Source: Anaeropeptidivorans aminofermentans
GTDB taxonomy: Bacteria > Bacillota > Clostridia > Lachnospirales > UBA5962
Reading direction: 5' to 3'
Assembly (NCBI RefSeq): GCF_940670685.1
Contig: NZ_OW711693.1
Span: forward strand, 2,170,001-2,234,000
DNA: 64,000 nt
The notes under the pieces are model-generated. The model had not been told where the DNA came from. It searched no databases and saw nothing but the letters and a program-made list of their open reading frames with translations. The position numbers and the translations under genes are program-made. Below are positions 52,846 to 61,211 of this stretch, in pieces. The first letter of the stretch is position 1. Every line of letters starts with the position of its first letter.

Positions 52846-53991
52846 TTATTTCTTCACATATCGTCTAAGTATGTTCACATGCTTGCAAATGGCTTCCTTG
52901 CAATATTCCGATTCTTCCAAAGTATTATATTTGGAGAAGCTAAAGCGTACGGCAGAAGAATGCCTTTCCTTGCCATAGCCAAGCTTTGCTATAACATTTT
53001 TGCTTTCTTTTGAATTGCTTGCACAGGCCGATCCGGAAGACACATATATCCCGTCTTCTGCAAGGGCATGAAGAAGCACTTCGGCTTTTACGTTTAAAAA
53101 GCTTAAATTTAATATATAAGGGCTTGTATTTTCAAGGCTGCCGTTTACATAAACATCTTGTAAACTATTTTTTATTTCAAGAAGGCTGTTTTTAATTTTC
53201 AAAACATGAGCATAATTTTCGTCCATTTTCTCGAAGGCTTCTTTTGCGCCTTCGGCAAGGGCTATGATAGAATTCAAATTTTCAGTGCCCGAAACAAGGC
53301 CTTTCTGCTGGCCTCCGCCGAATATAATAGGCTTTAGCCTTACTTTATGATTTACATATAAGGCCCCTACACCCTTCATGGAATGAATTTTATGGCCGCT
53401 TACAGAAAGCATGTCCACATTTTCAAGGCTTAGAGGGATTTTTCCAAACCCCTGAACGCCGTCTACATGGAAATAAGCATTGGTTTTTTTCTTGATGAGT
53501 TTGCCGATTTCATTTATATTGTTTATGCTTCCGATTTCATTATTTACATGCATAATGCTTACTAATGCCGTATCTTCCGTAAGGGCATTTTCAAGGTCGT
53601 TAAAATTTAACTTCCCCTCTTCATCGGGAGAAAGATAGATAACTTCCGCACCCTTTTCTTCAAGAACTTTAAAGCTTTCCAAAACGGCAGGGTGTTCTAT
53701 GGCAGTGGTAATATATCTATTGTGGGTTCTCTTTCTGGCTTCATAAGTTCCTAATATAGCTATATTATTGCTTTGAGTGCCGTTGGCAGTAAAATATAGA
53801 TTTTCATAATTAATTTTAAGCCTTCCGCTGATTTCCTCGGCAGAAGCCCGCAGCCTTTTTTCCGACTCAAAGCCAAGCTTATGGTAAGATGAAGGATTTG
53901 CGTAAGATTCTTCTAAAGACTGCATCAGTGCCTCTTTTACCTCCGGGGATACCTTGGTGGTAGAGGCGTTGTCAAAATATACTTCTTTCAT
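52846..53991 (-). CDS. Cysteine desulfurase (NifS/IscS-like, ThiI partner)
   Basis: 381 residues, class V aminotransferase fold. The start MKEVYFDNASTTKVSPEV is typical. PLP lysine in SVSGHKIHSMKGVG, and the catalytic Cys loop YVSSGSACASNSKE. It frees sulfur from cysteine as an enzyme persulfide. Its place directly before thiI points to the NifZ/IscS-type enzyme for 4-thiouridine, though it could also serve Fe-S assembly. The ATG shares a base with the rsmE stop (TAATG). Confidence 0.94.
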   Translation of the reverse strand: MKEVYFDNASTTKVSPEVKEALMQSLEESYANPSSYHKLGFESEKRLRASAEEISGRLKINYENLYFTANGTQSNNIAILGTYEARKRTHNRYITTAIEHPAVLESFKVLEEKGAEVIYLSPDEEGKLNFNDLENALTEDTALVSIMHVNNEIGSINNINEIGKLIKKKTNAYFHVDGVQGFGKIPLSLENVDMLSVSGHKIHSMKGVGALYVNHKVRLKPIIFGGGQQKGLVSGTENLNSIIALAEGAKEAFEKMDENYAHVLKIKNSLLEIKNSLQDVYVNGSLENTSPYILNLSFLNVKAEVLLHALAEDGIYVSSGSACASNSKESKNVIAKLGYGKERHSSAVRFSFSKYNTLEESEYCKEAICKHVNILRRYVKK

Positions 53992-54722
53992 TATAATTCT
54001 CCCAGTTCATACATGATGGCGGAAAGTACTGCAAGCCCCGCCGTTTCCGTCCGTAATATTCTTTTTCCAAGGCTTACAGGGATAATTTCATGTTCTCTTG
54101 CAAGCTCGACTTCCTTTTCGGAAAATCCCCCTTCAGGCCCTATAAAATAAGACATGCTTTCTCCTGAAAATCCTCTTATGATATTGGAAAGCAATTTTTC
54201 TTCTTCCAGCTCATAGGGTATGAAGCTTAATCGTTCTTTAGAAGCTTCTGAAACCGCTTCTTTAAAGGTCATCACCTGAGCTATTTCAGGCACGATTCCT
54301 CTGCCGGACTGTTTTGAGGCGGATTCTGCGATTTTCTGCCATCGGGATATTTTCTTATCTTCTTTTCCTTTTAAGCTTACGATAGCTCTTTCAGTATCCA
54401 CAGGAACGATTCTATAGATGCCAAGCTCTACAGCCTTCTGTATAATTAACTCCATTTTATCCTGTTTTGGGATTCCCTGATATAAAGTTATTTTTACCTC
54501 CGGTTCCGAAACACTCTTATTTTTTGAAATAAGCTCAAGACTTATACTGTTTTTTGAAATATCTTTTATCCTGCATTTATAATCAAAGCCCTTGCTGTCA
54601 CAGAGGGTCAAAAGCTCTCCTTCTTTCATTCTAAGGACATTGACTATATGCTTTATATCGTCTGGAAAGGGTGTAAAGCTTCCGTCCTCTACGCTTTCCG
54701 AAGAAATGAAAAATCGCGGCAT
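53991..54722 (-). CDS. rsmE: 16S rRNA m3U1498 methyltransferase
   Basis: 243 residues, SPOUT family. MPRFFISSE start, LRMKEGELLTLCDSKG, the QGIPKQDKMELIIQKAVELGI block, and the SAM knot FIGPEGGFSEKEVELA with SLGKRILRTETAGLAVLSAI. It methylates U1498 in the 30S decoding region. It lies 2 bp from the prmA stop; rsmE after prmA is a very common order. AAGGAG precedes the ATG. Confidence 0.96.
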   Translation of the reverse strand: MPRFFISSESVEDGSFTPFPDDIKHIVNVLRMKEGELLTLCDSKGFDYKCRIKDISKNSISLELISKNKSVSEPEVKITLYQGIPKQDKMELIIQKAVELGIYRIVPVDTERAIVSLKGKEDKKISRWQKIAESASKQSGRGIVPEIAQVMTFKEAVSEASKERLSFIPYELEEEKLLSNIIRGFSGESMSYFIGPEGGFSEKEVELAREHEIIPVSLGKRILRTETAGLAVLSAIMYELGEL

Positions 54723-54724
54723 AA

Positions 54725-55696
54725 TTACTCCTTTGCAGAAACTACACAGACCCAGCCGTCTTTATCGATAATATCTTTTATTTTAAAACCTGTATGCTTA
54801 AGAGCTTCTTTAACGTCTTCCAATCTTTCGTCTATTATTCCGGAAGCGATAAAGATACCGCCTTTCGATAAAATATCCATGATAAAAGGAGAAAGCGCTA
54901 TAATAACATCGGCTACAATATTGACTACTGCTAAATTAAATGTCTTTCCCTTTATTTCGTCAATGAGATTTTTATCTTTAAGAACATTTCCCTGCCGAAT
55001 AAGATAGCGGTCCATATCAATATTATTTTTAAGGGCATTTTCTGAAACGACTTCTTTTACGTTAAGCTCCATATCGGCAGCATAGGCAGATTTTCCTCCA
55101 AGCATCAGGCCTATGATGGAAAGTATGCCTGTTCCGCAGCCTAAATCGACGATTTCGGAATTTGCATCTACATATTTTTCAAGCTGTTCTATACAAAGCC
55201 TTGTGGTCTGATGAAGGCCTGTTCCAAAAAGATTACCGGGGTTAATATGTAATACCTTTTCGCCTTCTTTCGGCTCATATTTTTCCCAGTCGGGCTTAAT
55301 TACTATTTTCTCGCCTATTTTAAAGGGTTTGTAGTATTTTTTCCAATTATCTATCCAGTCCTCTTCGGATACATTTTTGCTTTCCACATAAAGCCTTCCA
55401 AGGTCAAAAGGCACGTCCATAGCAAGCAAATTCTGAATCCCCGATTTTATATTTGCAAGAACCTCAAAGCCCTCAGGCGTTTTAGGAAGGTAAAATACTA
55501 CATAAACCTCGCCTTTTTCCTTATTGGAAAGCTCCTCATCAACATAATCCCAGTGGAAGGGGTTTTCCTCTATAAAATTAAGCATTTCCTCATCGTCTTG
55601 TATCTGCATGCCGTTTACGCCATTTTCCATTAAAAGGGCACAGACGGCCTCTGTTCCTTCCGATGAGGTATAAATATAAGTTTCTATCCAATCCAT
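54725..55696 (-). CDS. prmA: Ribosomal protein L11 methyltransferase
   Basis: 323 residues. An N-terminal substrate-binding part with WIETYIYTSSEGTEAV, and the FGTGLHQTTRLCIEQLEKYV and DLGCGTGILSI SAM-binding motif, then VVNIVADVI with the NIxA-type catalytic segment. It trimethylates L11. AGGAG lies before the ATG. The gene follows DUF368 by 9 bp and precedes rsmE by 2 bp within one operon. Confidence 0.95.
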   Translation of the reverse strand: MDWIETYIYTSSEGTEAVCALLMENGVNGMQIQDDEEMLNFIEENPFHWDYVDEELSNKEKGEVYVVFYLPKTPEGFEVLANIKSGIQNLLAMDVPFDLGRLYVESKNVSEEDWIDNWKKYYKPFKIGEKIVIKPDWEKYEPKEGEKVLHINPGNLFGTGLHQTTRLCIEQLEKYVDANSEIVDLGCGTGILSIIGLMLGGKSAYAADMELNVKEVVSENALKNNIDMDRYLIRQGNVLKDKNLIDEIKGKTFNLAVVNIVADVIIALSPFIMDILSKGGIFIASGIIDERLEDVKEALKHTGFKIKDIIDKDGWVCVVSAKE

Positions 55697-55705
55697 AAAA
55701 TTCTC

Positions 55706-56611
55706 CTAAGGTTTATCTAAAAATACAGTACATAAAAATCCTACTACCACAAAGGCCGTACCCAATACTAAAATTAAAGGCGTATTTCCGGCAAAACTTA
55801 AGGTATTTAAGTTTTTAACAACGCCGTCTCCTGCAAGGGTAACCACAGCGGCAAGCACTACGCCGGCAACACCGTAATATACCTGTGCTTCAAAGTGCTT
55901 TAAAAGATAGCCCATTATTTTGGCTATGAAAACAAAACCGCCTATTGCGCCTATTAAAAACGGCAATACAAGAAGAACCGTAAAAAAGGACTCCTGTGCC
56001 ATTGCCATATTGCCCTTAATTAAATAAGAAACAAGGTCAAGACAAGTACCTACGGCATTATAAACGGTTCCATACTGGTTTATTACCATCAGCATAACGC
56101 TTCCGCTTACCCCGGGGATAGCCATTAAGGATACGGAAAATACACCTGCAAATACCATAGTAAAAAAGTCCCCTGGGCTATTAAGCCTCTCAATTGCTAT
56201 ATAAGACGTACTGCCGCCTGTGTTTCCAAGGGCCGTAATATATAATATTGCTATGAAAGAGCCTACAGTTATAAGCAAATAAAGGGGATTGAACTTTATA
56301 AGGTTTATCTTTTTAAGCACCAAAGGTACTGAGCCTGCCACAAGACCTATAAAAAACAAATAGGACCATACGGGATATTCCTGGCATACCCAAAGTATTG
56401 CCTTTGTTGAAGCAAGTATTCCGACAACCGCACCTACGGCAATCGGCATAAGAAATTTAACGGAACTTTTAAAATCCTTTGATATATTGTTTACCGCTTC
56501 AAGTATTCCTTCGTAAAGGCCTACGACAACTGCAAATATACTGCCTGAAAGACCGGGTATTACAAGGGCTATACCTATAAAAAAGCCCTTGATTGCATTT
56601 ACTAAATTCAT
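55706..56611 (-). CDS. DUF368 family membrane protein
   Basis: 301 residues with about eight membrane helices. Family motifs: NAIKGFFIGIALVIPGLSGSIFAVVVGLYEGIL at the N terminus and AIPGVSGSVMLMVINQYGTVYNAV in the middle, a pair of inverted P-G-x-S-G loops. DUF368 proteins are linked to polyprenyl-phosphate flipping in recent work on the PopT group (from memory). GGGAG precedes the ATG. It is the first gene of the prmA-rsmE-desulfurase-thiI operon. Confidence 0.92.
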   Translation of the reverse strand: MNLVNAIKGFFIGIALVIPGLSGSIFAVVVGLYEGILEAVNNISKDFKSSVKFLMPIAVGAVVGILASTKAILWVCQEYPVWSYLFFIGLVAGSVPLVLKKINLIKFNPLYLLITVGSFIAILYITALGNTGGSTSYIAIERLNSPGDFFTMVFAGVFSVSLMAIPGVSGSVMLMVINQYGTVYNAVGTCLDLVSYLIKGNMAMAQESFFTVLLVLPFLIGAIGGFVFIAKIMGYLLKHFEAQVYYGVAGVVLAAVVTLAGDGVVKNLNTLSFAGNTPLILVLGTAFVVVGFLCTVFLDKP

Positions 56612-56677
56612 TGAAAAGCTCCCAACTATATCGTATTTGTAAATAAACCTAAATTTTCAGAGCTTCAAAAAATATAT

Positions 56678-56761
56678 AAAGCATTATATTGTCAATTTAT
56701 TTTTATTCCGGCTGTGCAAATACCGCTCAGTATAAAATAGAATAAAAGTAAATTGACAAGA
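56678..56761. repeat. Family B repeat, copy 5 (partial)
   Basis: AAAGCATTATATTGTCAATTT, then GCTGTGCAAATACCGCTCAGTA and AATAAAAGTAAATTGACA, with arms TGTCAATTTATTTTTATT/AATAAAAGTAAATTGACA. The 5-prime TACTTGAATT block is not recognisable. A weaker GGCAGTAGA/TCTATTGCC hairpin (about 56836-56859) may end the M18 transcript. Confidence 0.65.
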
Positions 56762-56878
56762 GCTTTTTTAAGTGCTCCGGCTGTATATTTAAGTTTATTT
56801 ACCATACCCGTTAATGAAAAATAAAGCTTCCCAAAGGCAATAGAGTCAATTCTACTGCCCCCGGATTCATTTTAGCAA

Positions 56879-58180
56879 TTATGCCGAATAAAATTCTGTA
56901 AATACCCTTTCAACATAATCATTATCTTTAATAGCCCCAAGCTCTCTTACAGAATGCATACCGAATATAGGCGTTCCTATATCAACAACGTCTATGCAGA
57001 GATTTGCCGCAATAAACTTGGCTATGGTAGAGCCGCCTAATACATCGGAACGATTGGCATATTTTTGTAAAGGAACGCCTGCCTTCTCACAGCATTGGGC
57101 AAAAACAGAAGCGGAATAAGCCGTCGTTATGTATTTTTGCTTAGCAGAGTATTTAAGGACAGGGCCTTTTCCTAATACAGGGCGGTTGGTAGGGTCATGT
57201 TTATCAAGATAATTCGGGTGTACGCCATGAGCAAGGTCACTGCTTAATGCTAAGGAAAAAGTCAATGCTCTGTAAAAATCCTCTTCACTTCCTGAAAGGG
57301 CGATATTTATTCTTTTAAGAATATTCAGCACAAACATAGAGTCTGCCCCTTGGGCCGTCTGGCTGCCTATTTCCTCATGGTCTATGCATACGAGAACCTG
57401 GGTTGCTTTATTTTCGGAGGAAGCCAAAAGACCTTTAAGCCCTGCATGAACCATCCAAAGGTCGTCAAGCCTCGGTGAAGACATAAATTCTTCATTAAGC
57501 CCTATTATTTTCCCTTTTTCATATTCATAGAGGAAAAGTTCAAAATCTATAATATCCTCTTCACTCTTTCCAAGCTCTTTGCTTAAAAGCTCAAGAAGAT
57601 AGTTTTTCTCCTCTAATTGATTTTCAATAAGGGCAAGAAGAGGCAAAGTATCCACCTGAGGATTGATTTTATAGCCGTCGTTCACTTCTCTGTTAAAATG
57701 AATTGCTAAATTAGGTATTACCATTAACGGGCGGTTGATATTAATAATACGTTCTTCAGGCTTAAAAATATTACCGTTTTTCAAAACAACTTTTCCGGCA
57801 AGGGCAAGGGGCCTGTCAAACCAACTTGAAAGGATGGGTCCGCCGTAAACTTCTGTATTCAGTTTAACATAGGTTTTTTCAGCAATAATTTGATTAACGG
57901 GCTTTATTTTAAAGCAGGGACTGTCTGTATGGGCACCTATAATTCTAAAGCCGTCTTCTTTAAGGCTTCCTGTTCCGGCCTTAAAGGCAATAAGGGCGGA
58001 TTGCCCTGAAACAGTATAATATTTTCCGCCTTTTTCTATATTCCATTCCTGTGAAGGGTTAAGCTCTTTATAATCTGCTTCTTCAAGCCTTTTTTTCAGG
58101 CTTTCAACAGCATGATATGATGTAGGACTCTCATAAATAAAATCAATAAGCTCTTGCGCTTTTATTTTTAAATTATCCAT
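56879..58180 (-). CDS. apeB: M18 family aminopeptidase
   Basis: 433 residues. Metal-binding motifs: IIGAHTDSPCFKIKP (first His/Asp), MSSPRLDDLWM (bridging Asp), CIDHEEIGSQTAQGADS (Glu pair), HPNYLDKHDPTNRP, and GTPIFGMHSVRELG (last His). M18 enzymes form dodecameric cytosolic aminopeptidases, often preferring acidic or hydrophobic N-terminal residues. AGGAGG lies before the ATG. It is monocistronic and divergent from the DUF3793 gene. It is the fourth dizinc aminopeptidase gene in this window. Confidence 0.95.
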   Translation of the reverse strand: MDNLKIKAQELIDFIYESPTSYHAVESLKKRLEEADYKELNPSQEWNIEKGGKYYTVSGQSALIAFKAGTGSLKEDGFRIIGAHTDSPCFKIKPVNQIIAEKTYVKLNTEVYGGPILSSWFDRPLALAGKVVLKNGNIFKPEERIININRPLMVIPNLAIHFNREVNDGYKINPQVDTLPLLALIENQLEEKNYLLELLSKELGKSEEDIIDFELFLYEYEKGKIIGLNEEFMSSPRLDDLWMVHAGLKGLLASSENKATQVLVCIDHEEIGSQTAQGADSMFVLNILKRINIALSGSEEDFYRALTFSLALSSDLAHGVHPNYLDKHDPTNRPVLGKGPVLKYSAKQKYITTAYSASVFAQCCEKAGVPLQKYANRSDVLGGSTIAKFIAANLCIDVVDIGTPIFGMHSVRELGAIKDNDYVERVFTEFYSA

Positions 58181-58344
58181 TTTATCCTCCTAAATAAGTA
58201 TTTATAATAAATAGTCGTTTCATTTTACGGTCTGTACCGCACACCTATACATTATAACACTGTTAAATACTATATTCCATATATATACTTATTAAACTTT
58301 ACAGTAGGTTTTTTGCTTTAAAATTTAATAAGTTTTACTGAAAT

Positions 58345-58385
58345 TTATAATAAATAAGCTTAAAAATGAAGTTTATTTATTATAA
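58345..58385. repeat. AT-rich palindrome similar to that before polA
   Basis: TTATAATAAATAAGCTT/gAAGtTTATTTATTATAA around AAAAAT. It resembles the first palindrome at 34564-34600. The rest of 58181-58456 is AT-rich without a visible gene. Confidence 0.7.
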
Positions 58386-58456
58386 AGACCCTTATAAGCA
58401 ATCTGGGAGCATCCTAAGATTTTAATATAATTTTAAATATTTATTTTTGTTATATC

Positions 58457-58511
58457 TTGCTAACATTCCTTTATTATGGTATACTATGTGTCAGTGTTAG
58501 TAAATGCTAAC
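58457..58511 (+). promoter_or_regulatory. Promoter and DtxR-like dyad before DUF3793 gene
   Basis: TTGCTA (58457-58462), a 17-bp spacer, TATACT (58480-58485). At 58496-58511, just after the expected start site, lies GTTAG-taaatg-CTAAC, an inverted repeat. TTAG/CTAA dyads are used by DtxR/IdeR/MntR-type metalloregulators, so iron or manganese control is an inference. Confidence 0.6.
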
Positions 58512-58553
58512 TCAATTGCCCTTATTTCATTTTAATATTAGGGGAGTGATTTT

Positions 58554-59120
58554 ATTACTGCTAAAATTTTATATTCCGTAGAAAACGATAGGCTTAATAA
58601 GCTTATAAGGTCTCTTTTTTACATAACGGCTTCTACGAGAGAGGGTATTACACCCTCGGTAATATACAATATTATAAGCTTCGAAGATATAAACTTATGG
58701 AACGAAAACAAGGACTTCATTTTAGAAGACCTTGATATCTCCTTTAAAATTCTAAAGGAAGAAGAAAAAATACTAACGCTCCTCTTCTATAAAAAGAGTT
58801 TATTGGAAAAGAAGCTTAATAATAAAAGAATACAAAAGTTTTTAATTCATATTGGGTATCCTAAAGATGTTTCTTTAGAAGAATATCTGAATCATCTTTC
58901 AAAAAGATATAATGTTTATGATTTTCCCCATGAAATCGGCCTTTTTCTCGGTTATCCTCTGAAAGACGTGTATGGTTTTATAGAAAACAAGGGGAAAAAT
59001 TATATTGCCTGTAAGTATTGGAAAGTATATCACAATAAAAACCATGCTTTAAGGGTGTTTGATGAAATAGATAAAGCCAAAGAAAACGCAATGCGTACAC
59101 TAACATTGGCTTTAATATAA
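58554..59120 (+). CDS. DUF3793 family protein, probable ATT start
   Basis: 188 residues if translation starts at ATT 58554, which is 7 bases after AGGGGAG. No ATG, GTG or TTG lies in frame until TTG 58803, which has no ribosome-binding site and would delete the first 83 residues. Those residues match the family: LFYITASTREGITPSVIYNI corresponds to the usual FLIYHxAPTLxGIKPA block. The C-terminal part (HEIGLFLGYPLKDVYGFIENKG, then CKYWKVY) is also typical. DUF3793 proteins often neighbour flavodoxin and Fe(II) transport genes in Clostridia. Function unknown. Confidence 0.78.
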   Translation: MTAKILYSVENDRLNKLIRSLFYITASTREGITPSVIYNIISFEDINLWNENKDFILEDLDISFKILKEEEKILTLLFYKKSLLEKKLNNKRIQKFLIHIGYPKDVSLEEYLNHLSKRYNVYDFPHEIGLFLGYPLKDVYGFIENKGKNYIACKYWKVYHNKNHALRVFDEIDKAKENAMRTLTLALI

Positions 59121-59121
59121 C

Positions 59122-59232
59122 GTGAGTTCGGCGAAGCCGAACCCCTTGGTGAAGGCCAGCGAACTTTTCACATTATGAGTATAAAACTTTAAGCATACCT
59201 TTAGGTGTATGCATTGCAGTGTTTTTCTGCAA
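59122..59232 (+). promoter_or_regulatory. Three consecutive hairpins between DUF3793 and flavodoxin genes
   Basis: GTTCGGC-GAA-GCCGAAC (59126-59142) is followed by CCTT/AAGG and a second GCGAAC copy that could pair with the first arm instead. GTGA at 59122 and TCAC at 59168 can close the block. Next come GCATAC/GTATGC (about 59193-59212) and TTGCAG/CTGCAA (about 59214-59232). No terminator T-run follows. A possible leader switch or RNA-stabilising region. Confidence 0.55.
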
Positions 59233-59318
59233 ATTGTACGAATAGTTTCATAAGTTTGATGGAATAAAAATTTCATCGAGCTCTCATTAATATAAATTTC
59301 AAGAAAGAGGGTTTAATA

Positions 59319-59741
59319 ATGAATATATCTATTATTTACTGGAGCGGCACCGGAAACACTGAAAAAATGGCAGAATGCATAGCTGAAGGCGCAAAATCAG
59401 CAGGCGCAAGCGTATCTCTTAAAAATGTTTCAGAGGCAAGTACAGAAGACGTATTAAATGCCGACGTAGCAATATTAGGCTGTCCTTCAATGGGAAGCGA
59501 AGTTCTTGAAGAAAGCGAATTTGAGCCTTTCATGGAAAGCCTTGACAGCAAGATTTCCGGTAAAAAAATAGGTCTTTTCGGTTCCTACGGCTGGGGAGAC
59601 GGTGAATGGATGAGAGATTGGGCAGAAAGAGTAAAAAATAACGGTGCGACTCTCCTTGAAGAACCTCTTATTATAAATGAAATGCCCGATGCAAAGGGAG
59701 AAGCTCTTTGCAAAGAATTGGGAGAAAAATTAGCTAAATAA
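59319..59741 (+). CDS. Flavodoxin
   Basis: 140 residues, short-chain flavodoxin. The FMN phosphate loop SGTGNTEKMA follows IYW, with the isoalloxazine loops GCPSMGSEVLEESEFEPF and FGSYGWGDGEWMRDW. It carries electrons at low potential, replacing ferredoxin when iron is scarce. AAGAGGG lies 8 bases before the ATG. It follows the DUF3793 gene on the same strand after a structured 198-bp gap, and may share its promoter. Confidence 0.95.
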   Translation: MNISIIYWSGTGNTEKMAECIAEGAKSAGASVSLKNVSEASTEDVLNADVAILGCPSMGSEVLEESEFEPFMESLDSKISGKKIGLFGSYGWGDGEWMRDWAERVKNNGATLLEEPLIINEMPDAKGEALCKELGEKLAK

Positions 59742-59828
59742 TTTTTATTTCCGCTATATAGAATAGCCTTACGGCCATTTTACTTTTATATAGGAAAAAG
59801 AATATATAATTCCACAATGTATTTCTTT

Positions 59829-59861
59829 CAAAAAGGAATCGATATATCGGTTCCTTTTTTT
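59829..59861 (+). terminator. Terminator of the flavodoxin gene
   Basis: AAAAAGGAATCGAT/ATCGGTTCCTTTTTTT stem with one G-U pair and a long T-run. Confidence 0.9.
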
Positions 59862-59866
59862 AGATA

Positions 59867-60149
59867 TTATTCCATAAGGGCGGTATTTGCAGCATTGTAT
59901 AATTTTTCAGCCGCCTGCTTAGCACCGATTTATCCTTTGTCAAAATCCTTCATAACCTCATCGCCTCCGGGAGAGGGAGTTATATAGGGATAACCTCATG
60001 GGCGTTTCGGCATAAGCATTAAGCTTATCCTTAATAGAATCAATAATTTCCTTTTCTCTTTCGTCAAGCTCTCTTTTTAAGCTTGAAACAAATAATTTTT
60101 TAAATGCTTCGTCAATAAGCATATTGTTAACATGTTTGTTTAAAGACAT
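59867..60149 (-). pseudogene. Possible remnant of a small hypothetical gene pair
   Basis: On the minus strand a 63-codon frame (60149 to 59958) starts MSLNKHVNNMLIDEAFKKLF and contains KRELDEREKEIIDSIKDKL, a charged helical product without a clear ribosome-binding site. Near its end GGAGGCGATGAGGTT precedes another ATG whose frame reads MKDFDKG, hits TAA, then continues IGAKQAAEKLYNAANTALME to a stop at 59867. The interrupted second frame suggests decay. No family recognised. Confidence 0.4.
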
Positions 60150-60318
60150 AGAAGTAAATCTATGGTCAAAGTTCCTTTTTTATATTCTGGATTTGTAGCG
60201 TTCACATTGTTATCAGAGTTTTTTGAACCACATGCCTGCTCTTTAAGTAAAGTACTTTTTTGTATTAATAAAAGAGCAGATGAAAAACCTCTGCTCTTAA
60301 TCTACTAAAGTATTTATT

Positions 60319-60861
60319 TTATTTAAAATATCTATCTAATAAACCCTTAAATACCATACCGTGCCTAGCTTCATCCTTGCACATTTCATGCACAGTATCA
60401 TGAATGGCATCGTAATTAAGCTGTTTCGCCTTTGTGGCGATTTCTTTTTTGCCTGCTGTAGCGCCGTGCTCTGCAATAAGTCGCATTTCAAGATTTTTCT
60501 TTGTAGATACGTCTACCACTTCTCCTAAAAGCTCTGCAAATTTAGCAGCATGCTCTGCTTCTTCCCACGCTATTCTTTTATATGCTTCGGCAACCTCAGG
60601 ATAACCTTCCCTATCTGCCTGACGGCTCATAGCAAGATACATACCAACTTCTGTGCATTCACCCATGAAATTCTGACGAAGCCCCTCAACGATTTCAGGA
60701 TCACAGCCCTGTGCTACACCAATTCTATGTTCGTCGGCAAACACAAGCTCTCCTGTCATCTCGCTGAATTTACTTTTAGGCGCTCCGCACTGCGGGCATT
60801 TTTCAGCTGATTCCTCGCCTTCATGTACATAACCGCAAATTGCACAAACAAATTTTTTCAT
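60319..60861 (-). CDS. Reverse rubrerythrin (rubredoxin domain first)
   Basis: 180 residues. An N-terminal rubredoxin-like site C6-x-x-C9 and C22-x-x-C25 (CPQC) precedes a ferritin-like four-helix bundle with E-x-x-H type diiron ligands ([42 protein letters not shown], and later CKDEARHG). The order is swapped relative to classical rubrerythrin, as in clostridial revRbr. It reduces hydrogen peroxide with electrons from NADH via rubredoxin reductases, protecting the anaerobe. The start is ATG 60861 with GGGGGAAG upstream; a TTG one codon earlier is possible. Monocistronic. Confidence 0.94.
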   Translation of the reverse strand: MKKFVCAICGYVHEGEESAEKCPQCGAPKSKFSEMTGELVFADEHRIGVAQGCDPEIVEGLRQNFMGECTEVGMYLAMSRQADREGYPEVAEAYKRIAWEEAEHAAKFAELLGEVVDVSTKKNLEMRLIAEHGATAGKKEIATKAKQLNYDAIHDTVHEMCKDEARHGMVFKGLLDRYFK

Positions 60862-60984
60862 CAATCTTCCCCCATTTATTATGTATAATATTTATCAACA
60901 GATAATAATTATACCACCGTAAACACAAAAGTCAAGGCTAACATATTTTAGAGTTCTAGGGTAAAAAATACTGTTTTTTATTTA

Positions 60985-61164
60985 TATAATTTAGTCACAG
61001 TAACAAAAACCGTATATATTCAGTGAATCTGAAAATGCTTGCAGTGAAGCTAGATGAATGTTCCCTTAATATTTTCAGCTTTGTTGACTACAAATGACTT
61101 AATATAAGTGCTTCTTTTATATTTAAGCCGTTTACGGAAATAGGTTTTTCTTACTACCGTAAAG
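60985..61164. repeat. Family A-prime repeat, copy 9, with internal insertion
   Basis: Left half CACAGTAACAAAAACCGTATATATTC and right half TATATTTAAGCCGTTTACGGAAATAGGTTTTTC match copies 5 and 7. An extra block in the middle carries its own CTGAAAAT/ATTTTCAG arms. It fills the gap between rubrerythrin and the V-ATPase operon end. Confidence 0.7.
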
Positions 61165-61169
61165 AAAAA

Positions 61170-61201
61170 TAAAAAGGCCAAATAATATAATATTATTTGG
61201 C
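61170..61201 (-). terminator. Terminator of the V-ATPase operon
   Basis: GCCAAATAATATAATATTATTTGGC is a perfect palindrome 11 bp past the subunit D stop. On the minus strand CTTTTTATTTTT follows. Confidence 0.88.
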
Positions 61202-61211
61202 TGAATTAAAT

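Noticed and set aside
58741-58810. Frameshift in the DUF3793 gene
   Set aside because: An apparent break near 58800 came from a misread line. Re-reading shows a continuous frame Y-K-K-S-L-L-E-K.
58803-59120. DUF3793 gene starting at TTG 58803
   Set aside because: It has no ribosome-binding site, and upstream in-frame codons continue the family homology back to 58554.
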